A DNA stretch of 64,000 nt from Actinernus sp. WN-2022. Its lineage: Eukaryota; Cnidaria; Anthozoa; Actiniaria; Actinernidae. Position numbers and translations under genes: made by a program. The stretch lies in the NCBI GenBank assembly GCA_030867875.1, contig JAOWCC010000936.1:77285032-77349031 (forward strand). The letters run 5' to 3'. Under the pieces are notes generated by a model, which saw only the letters and a list, made by a program, of their open reading frames with translations, made no database searches and was not told the DNA's origin. Each line of letters begins with the position of its first letter. The first letter of the stretch is position 1. Positions 12,201-24,200 of this stretch are shown here, one piece after another.

Positions 12201-15200
12201 AGTTCTTTGCTTGTGAACTCGAAATCATATTGCACAAAAATGTTAGTATTCACGACAGGCAGGATTGTCTTGTGGTTAATGTTAGTAAGTTCTTCACATT
12301 TAGGCTTCCTCTGTTAATGGTATGGCTTTTGTCTTGTCTTCAGTTGCACCAAACATCACCAAATTCGAAGTTCGAACCTTCGCCCAACTAAATGGAAGTA
12401 CTTCCATGACGTGTACGGTCAGCGGAATTCCTCCACCACGTATCACGTGGTACAACGGTAACGATGTCGTCACATCTGAAGGGTCACGTGTCGTATTGCT
12501 GTCTAATGGGTCGCTAAGGATTGTGGGGGTTACTAAAGCAGATGGTGGTACGTACGCATGCGTAGTAAACAATGCTGCAGGGAAAACCGCGAGACGAGGA
12601 AATTTAACGATACAAGGTAAACTTTATAAAGTCAGATGATAAAGTTCTTTCACCATATTGTAGAAGCAATTTTATGCAAGAATTTCCTGGCGGACATTTG
12701 TACACAAATATAGACCTACTGATCAACCCTCGTTAATTCGAACTCGTTACTTTGATGAACTGTAGTGAGTGTTTCAGTCAAAAGGAAAACTTCAGCTGTA
12801 ATAAATATGAAAAAATCCCCCTTCTATCTAAAATCTGTAGAGAATACACGTCTTGTTTTCAGAAGTACTGTATATAGTCAGTGTGCTTGCATGCAGATAG
12901 AGAGGATTTCGATGAGTGGGACAAAAATACGGCATTTCCGTAGCTTTACCGTAACCGTACGGTAACTTACTGTACCGTAACTCTGTCAGTAATTTGATTG
13001 GATCGGAAAGATAAAAACAATGGGACACCATTTCAATGTCACGGCATATCGTACAGTAACCGTGACGTAAGTCATTGCCGTAACTTTCCCACTCATACGA
13101 AATCCGCTCTAGCAAAATAATACTCTGACATGACAGAAGTTTAACTGCGCAGAAACTATGTTCTCAGCGTATTTTATGCCACATTCGCTGTACTTAAACT
13201 CCCGCTGACTCGAACCTTTTCTTATTTCCCCTGGGAGTTGGAGGTAATGCGGGAGTCTACCGTATAACTCAACTTTCCTTTTCTAAACAGTTCCTCCTGA
13301 TCCGCCGGTGTCCCTGTCGGCCATCTCACTTTCCTCTACGTCAGTCAAGTTGTCATGGCAACAAGGATTTAATGGGTATTCTGGGATTACCGGCTACAAA
13401 GTGGAGAAAATGGAAGGACAACTATTTACAGATATTGCAGATAACGTCGTGAAAACGAGTTACGTAATTGATGCTTTGAAACCGTATACGTCGTATACGT
13501 TTAAGCTTCGCGCAAGGAACGTGATTGGACTGAGCGCCGGAGCTACAGTATCTAACAGAACCATGGAAGACGGTAAGACATTAATTGATAAACAAGCTTT
13601 ATTAACAAACTATTGAGCAGGTTATGAGAAACGTAATGAATATAAAAAATAGGGTAACTGATAAGAATAGACGTTGACAGATCTTACTCATACCTCATGC
13701 CTGCCGCTGGTAACTATATGGTACCAGAACGAGGCCAGTTGTCTCACAGGTATCCCAAGCTCACTATGAGTGATTTAGAAATTGTAGTGAAAGTATAGGA
13801 TTTTTCGTAATAAAGAAATAAAATATAATCGACCTTGAAACTTCACTCACTTGTTCTTTGTGCCGTTCTTTTTCTCTGGAGACAATTTGAAGCCATTTCG
13901 CTTGAAATTGAGAGTTAGAGCGGTTTGACGTTTTTTCAAACATTTCCACCAGTTTAAAAGAAGAAGAACACAAAGAACAACACATTCAAAGAATAAGTGA
14001 GTGACGTTTCAAGATCAATTATGTATAGAGATTACTTAATGGGAAGTGCTGGTGTATGGTATTTACGCACGAGTTTGTTTTCACAAAACGAACGAGCGAG
14101 GTACGAGCGAGTGAGTTTTGTGAAAACAAACAAGTGTGTAAATACCATACAAAAGCACTTTCCATCTTGTAATTTGTTTATTACATACATACTGATATTT
14201 TTCTCCAGTATCAAACAGGTTTTATTTAGGTCTTGTCATTGAACACGTACATTTGTAGCTTTTAATTTTTTGTTTTGCATTTCGTATCCGACTCAACGTA
14301 GACTAAAATTTATGCTCGATACAATCAAAATGGAAAGAAAATCTTACTTTCTAAACTGACATCAGCCTTGAAATAGTTTTCAACATCGATATGAAATTGT
14401 CTTTGATTCAACAAATAAAGTTTACAAGTTTACATCATCAATAGATTAGTATACCTGCTTTTGTCCGAGTTGTTTGCTACGACGGTTTCCAGACATCTCC
14501 ACGGCTTGTAGGTTTTCTCTGCTCACAGAATATTTACGATTTTTCAAATGTCGATGGTCTATGGAAGTTGAAATCACTCCACGATGGATTGCAAACTCGT
14601 AATCTTCGCTGTATTTTCTTTTGACACTAAGAATGATTTCACATAGATTATCTCAATATCTGTTGAGTTCTTTCGGTGGAATTTCGCTTCTTCTTTGTCT
14701 CTTTAAGTAACTTTACGTCTGTTTCTCTAAGTTTTTGCTCTTGCGATTTTGTGTTCTTGGTCGATAATATACTCCTCGATTGACTTGGAAGTTTTAACAT
14801 CGTTAGTTGGCTGTTTACAGATCAATATTACATTATTTAAAAGAAAAATCAAAACCTCCAACTTTCGTAGTGAATGCAAGTGGCGCCTAGCCTCCGATCT
14901 CAAGTCCAGTTTGAAAATCCCGCTATGTTTTGGCAGGTGTTTTCTGATTGGACGAAACGCTTTTCGCACGTGTGAAAAATTCGTTTCGCGATTCTGATTG
15001 GCTAAGGAAAATTGTGAAGTGGGGTTTCGCACACACCGCGGCAAAACGTTACGCGCATGCGTATTTGCTATTTCTTGTTGGCGCGCGGCCGCCCCCAGTT
15101 TCCCGCGAAAACTGAAATGAAACAGGCACATACCCGTGATTTTAAAATTTCTGCTTAAAAGTATCCTTTTGTGAACTGTTTTGTCAAAAAATAAGAAAAC

Positions 15201-18200
15201 TACTTAAAAGCTAAGCCTAAGACTTTAACAGGTTGAAGTTTTCTTAATTTGTAATTCACTGTGAGTTTACTAAGTTATAAAATTATTTACTAAAAAAGTT
15301 GAAACCCTCGGTAATTTGTATTTGATAGCAGAGCCTTCGTTCTTTTGGCCAGCGGAGCATACCGTTTTGCCGCGGTGTGGGTTTCGCATAGCCTGCGAAT
15401 ACAGCCGCCTCACATCGGGTGGAAATAAGCCCCCCGATGTGAGGCGGCTGTATTCGCAGGCTAGGTTTCGCATGAATGATTCCATCACATATGTATGTGA
15501 TAAATCTTATTTCTTTATTACGAAAATCCTATACTTTCACTACAATTTGTAAACCACTCATAGTGAGCTTGGGATACCTGTGGTTATCCCAAAGATCGTG
15601 AAATTCGATCAGAAATGTCTTAGTTTCTGTTCTACTTCTTTTGTGTCATAAGGAAATTATCGTTATTTTCCGTCATCGACTGTAGATATTTCTCTTCCTA
15701 TGACAAGCTGAGACAACTGGCCTCGTTTTGATGCCTTATGAATAAGGTCAATGTCCCATTCCCTTCCTCCAGGCAACTCCATTTTTGACCGCGGTTGCAG
15801 TTGAAAACTGGGGCGAGCTACTAGTTTGGCCGCGTTTCATAATCAACATTAGGCCGAGGTAGAGAGAGCGAAAAGGAAAAATGACCTACTTTGGTGCTTT
15901 AATTTCTGCGGAAAAAGCTAAGGTTTGCTTTGCATTAGCGGCATAAGAATGAGCAAACACAACATACTCAGAGGCAGGGAGGTATCTTATCTCTACTCGG
16001 CACAAGTATGAGCTAACAGCGAGTACCGATAATGTCAATATATTAGTATATCTGGGTATGTTGTTTACGTTCGTATCGATAGTGTAAACTAGGTCCCCAT
16101 TTACACGACAAACATTTTGCGCACAACACTCTTAAATTGGGGGCCGCGGGCCGATAATTTAGGAACCGGCGGCACTCTTAATTTACACAACAAACATCAG
16201 GAGTGCCGATAATTTAGGAACCGGCGGCACTCTTAATTTACACAACAAACATCAGGAGTGCCGATAATTTAGGAACCGGCGGCACTCTTAATTTACACAA
16301 CAAACATCAGGAGTGCCGATAATTTAGGAACCGGCGGCACTCTTAATTTACACAACAAACATCGGGAGTGCCGATAATTTAGGGCACGGCACTGTTAATT
16401 TACACGACAAAAATCATGAGTGCCGATAATTTAGGGCACGGCACTGTTAATTTACACGACAAAAATCAGGAGTGCCGATAATGTAGGGCACGGCACTGTT
16501 AATTTACACGACAAAAATCAGGAGTGCCGATAATTTAGGGCACGGCACTGTTAATTTACACGACAAAAATCAGGAGTGCCGATAATTTAGGGCACGGCAC
16601 TGTTAATTTACACGACAAAAATCAGGAGTGCCGATAATTTAGGGCACGGCACTGTTAATTTACACGACAAAAATCAGGAGTGCCGATAATTTAGGGCACG
16701 GCACTGTTAATTTACACGACAAACATCAAGAGTACCGATAATTTAGGGCACGGCACTGTTAATTTACACGACAAACATCAAGAGTACCGATAATTTAGGG
16801 CACGGCACTGTTAATTTACACGACAAAAATCAGGAGTGCCGATAATTTAGGGCACGGCACTGTTAATTTACACGACAAAAATCAGGAGTGCCGATAATTT
16901 AGGGCACGGCACTGTTAATTTACACGACAAAAATCAGGAGTGCCGATAATTTAGGGCACGGCACTGTTAATTTACACGACAAACATCAAGAGTACCGATA
17001 ATTTAGGGCACGGCACTGTTAATTTACACGACAAACATCAAGAGTACCGATAATTTAGGGCACGGCACTGTTAATTTACACGACAAAATCAGGAGTGCCG
17101 ATAATTTAGGGCACGACACTGTTAATTTACACGACAAAAATCAGGAGTGCCGATAATTTAGGGCACGGCACTGTTAATTTACACGACAAAAATCAGGAGT
17201 GCCGATAATTTAGGGCACGGCACTGTTAATTTACACGACAAAAATCAGGAGTGCCGATAATTTAGGGCACGGCACTGTTAATTTACACGACAAAATTCAG
17301 GAGTGCCGATAATTTAGGGCACGGCACTGTTAATTTACACGACAAAAATCAGGAGTGCCGATAATTTAGGGCACGGCACTGTTAATTTACACGACAAAAA
17401 TCAGGAGTGCCGATAATTTAGGGCACGGCACTGTTAATTTACACGACAAAAATCAGGAGTGCCGATAATTTAGGGCACGGCACTGTTAATTTACACGACA
17501 AAAATCAGGAGTGCCGATAATTTAGGGCACGACACTGTTAATTTACACGACAAAAATCAAGAGTGCCGATAATTTAGGGCACGACACTGTTAATTTACAC
17601 GACAAAAATCAAGAGTGCCGATAATTTAGGGCACGACACTGTTAATTTACACGACAAAAATCAAGAGTGCCGATAATTTAGGGCACGACACTGTTAATTT
17701 ACACGACAAAAATCAAGAGTGCCGGTCCCACACGTATCGCTCCCACACGTATCGGTGCCACACGTATCGCTCCCACACGTATCGCTCCCACACGTATCGC
17801 TCCCACACGTATCGCTCCCACACGTATCGCTCCCACACGTATCGCTCCCACACGTATCGCTCCCACACGTATCGCTCCCACACGTATCGCTCCCACACGT
17901 ATCGCTCCCACACGTATCGGTGCCACACGTATCGGTGCCACACGTATCGCTCCCACACGTATCGCTCCCACACGTATCGGTGCCACACGTATCGCTCCCA
18001 CACGTATCGCTCCCACACGTATCGCTCCCACACGTATCGGTGCCACACGTATCGGTGCCACACGTATCGGTGCCACGTATCGGTGCCACACGTATCGGTG
18101 CCACACGTATCGGTGCCACACGTATCGGTGCCACACGTATCGCTCCCACACGTATCGCTCCCACACGTATCGCTCCCACACGTATCGCTCCCACACGTAT

Positions 18201-21200
18201 CGGTGCCACACGTATCGGTGCCACACGTATCGCTCCCACACGTATCGCTCCCACACGTATCGCTCCCACACGTATCGGTGCCACACGTATCGCTCCCACA
18301 CGTATCGCTCCCACACGTATCGCTCCCACACGTATCGGTGCCACACGTATCGGTGCCATACGTATCGGTGCCACACGTATCGGTGCCACACGTATCGCTC
18401 CCACACGTATCGCTCCCACACGTATCGGTGCCACACGTATCGGTGCCACAGGTATCGGTGCCACACGTATCGGTGCCACACGTATCGGTGCCACACGTAT
18501 CGGTGCCACACGTATCGGTGCCACACGTATCGGTGCCACACGTATCGGTGCCACACGTATCGGCGCGCGGGCCCAAATTTAAAAGTACCGTGTTCAAAAT
18601 GCTTAAATGAACTACTTAATTTTAATTTCAGCACCAACCGAACCAACGAGTATTATTGTGACGTCACTTAACTCGACGGCGATCAGTGTCACGTGGTCAG
18701 CACCAACAGTCCCCAACGGTGTGGTCACGTGGTACAAGATTAGTTACCAAGCTAAACAGGGCATTGCAGTCGTAAGGGAAATTCCTGTCCGCAGTCTTCC
18801 TAACCTTGTGGCGGTGTTCGATGACTTGTTTCCTTACACTGGATATGCTGTTAGAGTGAGAGCAGCAACTGGACTGAAGAACTGGGGGAACTATTCTGTA
18901 GAAGTTGTACGAAGGACTGGAGAAGCAGGCACGTGTATATTTGTTAGCTAACGTCCCTCGTGGGTAATCTTAGGTCCCGTTCGATTGACCGTTTTCCAGA
19001 ATAAGAATATATGGAATAGTCTCTGGAAATCACTGGTTCAGGCACATTGTACACTGTAAGCTACAAACACTTGCTGACATATGATATTCAGGATACACTT
19101 AGAGCGTGTTCTATTGACCGTATTCCAGAATAAGAATAGATGGAATAGTCTCTGGTAATCACTGGTTCAGGCACATTTTACACTGTAAGCTAACATTTAG
19201 TCGCGGTCGCGCCACAGGTAGCTAAATCCAAAACGAAATCGTCTGAAAAGAAATACAGAAGAGCCGGCATTGCAGTAGCTAATAAAATCCCACCGGATAT
19301 AAGTGATTTGTAGTGATCATTCCGTGTAATCGATAGCACCCTACGGTAATCGAGAGCACCCTACGGGATACAACACACACTATTAACATGGAAATACGAT
19401 AATACAAACAAAAGAAAACATACTACTAAGAAAATATGATAAATTAAACACGAAGAGTGAATTTGTGCAAAAAAGCACATGAGACAGTGACAAAGCCACT
19501 CATTCTTTTTAGGAATTGCCGAGTTGACGCAGATATTTCAAGGTTTGTTAGATCACTCACCTCCCTGGGCAGTTGAAAAAAAAGTATAGAAACTACTATT
19601 AAATGTGCCATGGGTGATAAGTTCCTGTGAAAACTAGTTTCGATGTGCGTCTGCGGGGAAGATAAACACTGGCACTGCTACTCGCCCCCCACGGCGGTTA
19701 GCATACCTGATCATACCTCTAGTAAATGTATGTTTATATAAATTTTGTTAAGAGAGAATCGCTAGAGCACCGAACGTGGATTGTGTCGTCAAACGATGTT
19801 TGAGCATTCACGCACACTTTGTGGGAGTAAACACTTGACATATTTGTTCGGTTAATAGCACCCAGTGTTCCACCTGGAGACGTGAGACTCACTGCCTTGA
19901 ATTCAAGTTCTTTGGAGGTTTCGTGGAAGGTGAGGATATTTACACTTTCAGGTGTCGCCTTATACAATATTATTCTATCATTTTAATTGAGAGGGAGCCC
20001 GGGAGGCGCAGTGGTTACCCGCTTCGCCTCTCACCTCTTGCCCACGTTCGATTCCCGAAACACGGCTCCCTATGTGAATTGAGTTTGTTGGTATCTCGCC
20101 CTTGCCCTGAGGGTCTTTTCTGGGTTCTCCAGTTTTCCTTCCCCCTTAAAAACCAACCCAAATTCTAATTCTCCCGATTAGTAGACCCTCTCTAGGGTCA
20201 GCTAGAAGACCAGGCACGTATATAAAGTTGTTTATTTTATTATTAATTTATTTTCACTGAGTCCTATGAAGAGTCAGACGTATGATACATCCACTCACTC
20301 GCTCTGTTATTCTCATTGTCTCAGCCTGTTCCCGTCGCTTCAGCCAATGGTATTGTCCGTCGATACCGCGTATCGTATCAGGCCGTGGGACCTTATCACT
20401 TCAGCGATGTTAATGTCATATTAGCGTTCAGCAACAGTACAGGCATTCATGGTCTGCAGAGTTGGACAGACTATACTATCTCGGTCCAGGCCGTCACGGT
20501 TCGTCCTGGTCCGACCAGTACTTGGAAGGTTGTGCGCACGCGTGAAGCAAGTAAGCAATTAACTGTTGTTCTCCATTTTGTTGTTGTTGTGTTTGTTATT
20601 TTCAGCGCGTTCGCATTGTTTGCAATTCTGCATACACTGATCAGTTAGACTGAAATCGCAAACTAAAAACGTTGTTCATCTAAAATGACTGTTCTGTTCA
20701 CCCACATCAGTAAAGAAATCTGCTGACAATAAATATTTTTTTCTTTTTTTATATGAAAGCTCCATCTGGGCCACCTGTCAATATAACTCTGACGTCACTG
20801 AGTGAAAACAGCATTCTAGTAACCATGACAGAACCACATCCACGCATGCGTAATGGTAACATAACAGGCTACAAAATATATTACAAGAACGCCAAATCAC
20901 CAGGCCCATTCTCTCAGTGGGTGATCACGGACAGCAGGCAAGCGAGGCTGGATAATCTAACTGCCTATACTGAGTACGCTGTTTATGTGTCGGCCATAAC
21001 GAGTGCAGGTGAAGGTGTTAAGAGTGAGAAGCAACGGGAACGTACTGAAGAGGGAGGTAATTACAATTTACGCTTTTCCAGCAATTAAGCGTTAGCGAGA
21101 GAGACGCTGCACTTGATCCGTAACATTTTATTATAGTGCCTGATGCCTTTCGGACAAGAGCAGCGACTCTGTCTCTATTGGCGAAAGTCATATTCTATAC

Positions 21201-24200
21201 ATCCATTCTGAAACGTTTCTTAAATTCTTAAATTTGTACATATGTGTGCAAATACCATGTGTGCATGAACTGCATATGTGTGTTTATACCCTGTCGTATA
21301 CGTATATATATATCATTTTTAATCGTATTCTTTCATACACGACCACATCAGCAATTGTGCTACGTTTAAACAAATCGTGTTTAAATAAAGGTTTTTGTAT
21401 TGTATTGTATGTTATGAAACGTAATTAGGCTATGAAAATAAAGGTTATCTTTGATTGGTTGGCGCGAGAAAGCCGCGAAATAGCTTCTACATGTATTTAG
21501 AGTGTCATTATACAAAGCGATCTGATTGGTTGAAAACCGTTTTCTAAAACTGTATGGAAACATTGAAAGTTCCCCGCGCTTTATAAAGGAAATGTAAAAC
21601 ATTTTTCCTGTGTTTCCATAGAGTTATAGAAACACTTGTGGAAGTTTGGAAGAACTCGAAATAGAGTGGAAACACTCGTCCTTCGGGCTCTTGTTCTCGC
21701 AACCATTTCTTGTTCTCCAAAACTTCCACTCGTACTCGAATCTAAAGGCTCCCTACCGAGTACTGTTCAAATTATATCCGAAGCATCCGGCGATAATTCA
21801 TTGGCTCGATCGGGCGTTTCATCCGCTAGAAATTATGAAATTCGTTACCCTAATCCTGTGTGTACTTCTTTTATGAAACCAATAAACAATCAAGAGCATT
21901 TGAGTTTGGCTAAAACCTAGCCTTCTAGCTAGGTGGCCGTTGATAAACAAACTAATCAAAACATTTCGCGCAACGATTCATGGGCTCGGTGACAGGGTCT
22001 TAAGTAGATATCGTAATGTTGGAAAAAACCTTGAATCCATATGTAAAGAGCTGCTCTTTCAGTGACTCTTTGTTTTATGTTTTATTTCAGTTCCAGGAGA
22101 AGTAACTGATGTCACATCATTGGAGATCAGCGACACTCACGTGATCATCACGTGGAGTCCGCCACGCCCTTCTACAGGTGTCATCACGCATTATAAAGTG
22201 ATGTTCAAGTCATCGGGTAACGAGTCGTACTCCAAGACCACAACGACGACCACTGTCACACTTAGTAATCTTGACCCGAATACCACGTACACTATATGGG
22301 TGGTGGCCAGAACCACCAAAGGATATGGTTCCGCGGGGAAACCTTTCTCTATAAAAACCTGTAAGTTCCTTTAGCAGTTTGGCACTAGTTTTCGATGCTC
22401 GAAAGGCTATGTTTGTACTAGATATGTTTGAAACAGAGTATTTTTTTTATCGACTCAGGGGATCTTTTAAACGATAAAGTAACGGCTACCAGTGATCTTG
22501 TCTGTGGGTATTATTTACAAGGCGAAGACTAAAGTTTTTTTTCGTTTTAGCTCCTTCGCCTCCACCAACACCCAGTCTTCCTAGTACTTCAACTACGCCA
22601 CAGCCAAACACAACCGAGCCGGCTCCAACAGTACTGGAGCCAAAAGACCCGCAAACGAAATTGCTCAGCGACAGAGACATGATAATCGTGCTCGTGTGTG
22701 TCAGTGTGATTGCATTGGTCATCATTGTAATGGTTGTGTACTTCATTGTGTTACGGCCGAGGCTCTCGAGCATGGCAAGTAAGTAACATTCTCACGTTGA
22801 TTCTTTCATTTTCAACATCCCGCGTTTCATTGCTCATACCAATCTCGCTCCAGACTCCACGGCTCGATGCGTACGAGCAGAGATTGGGGCTGGTACTGCG
22901 TCACGCTAATGACGTTGGGTTAGGTTAGGCGTACACGTTATTGTTAGCTCCTTATTTGGTCATAATGACGTCATCCTTTCTTATCCCTAACCAGACATGT
23001 CAGATCGATCAAAGAAGCGAAGGCAAGGAGCGGTAGACATGGAGATGCGCGGGTAGGTACTGTTTTTGTGTAGTTGTACGCAGGTTCATATGAGAGGTTA
23101 ACTGTGTTCCTTGCTGATCGCTGAATACACAGACTCATCAGGTACTCCAATTAAATGAGTTATTTGCATGGACAAAAAGTATGTATGTTAAAATATTTGC
23201 CAGTTGCTACAGTGTGAGTCAAACTGAATGTTGACCATATAAAACAATATTCTTAACTTAACTGATCTTTCTTGTTCTCTCCCATATATTAAAGATAACT
23301 ATTACGTTAAGGTGCCTCTAATAGTTAATTTGTTATCATCAGTATCGATTCTAGATCAAGTGAATAGTTGAATAGTGCAATATTTCTTGATTTCAGTGTT
23401 GCATGTATGAGTTATAGAGGTTTCTATCTCAAAAATGCGAAGGAATGTGATGTGACTCCAGGAATTTTCTGTCATTGTTCTCTCTTTTTGAATGAAACTA
23501 TTCTTTGCATTAAATATTTCATAAAATAACTGATATAAGCACCAAATACAGCGTGGATGTTTAAAAAGGTCATTCATCTCTACTAGCATGTTTCTGTATA
23601 ATAAATGTTCCTGGGTTGACGTTACATTCATTACTATTTTGGAGATAGAAACCTCTATACCTCATGGACGCAACACTCAAATCAAGAAATATTCTACTAT
23701 TCAACTATTCACTTGATGAAGAATCGATATTGATGATAACAAATTAACCATTTGAGGCACCTTAACCGATAAATTAAGATGGTAAACACTGTGCTTTCTT
23801 CGTGTAAGGGGTGAGGATATCAATGGGATATACAAACAGCTGACTGGTTCATTCACTAGCGGAGAACAATTGTCATAATGTATAAAGGTAAACTTAACTA
23901 ACAAACATAAACTGAAATAATAAACCTTTAAGTAATTGTTAAAGATTGTATAATTATATAATATGATAAACATATCGAAGCGTACGTAGAACGAAGCTAA
24001 CCTTTTAAACTAATTTATTTGGCACAAATGATAAACAGTGTTATGATTTTTTGATAGGAAATTGAATGTTTATACGAATTTAACCATGTGCTAATATGTG
24101 ATTTTATAGAGGACATAACGATTTAATAATAAGTACTAAAGACTGAGGCTCTTAACCTATAAAATAATTAGAAACTACACATTGTAGGGATAATCCGTGG

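Noticed and set aside
14727..15131. 134-codon minus-strand frame
   Set aside because: It lies inside the 13729-15730 fold-back element and overlaps a plus-strand frame; no domain is visible.
17694..18646. Open frames of 286-315 codons on both strands
   Set aside because: They are a by-product of a 15-bp tandem repeat without stop codons in five frames; there is no splice or start context.
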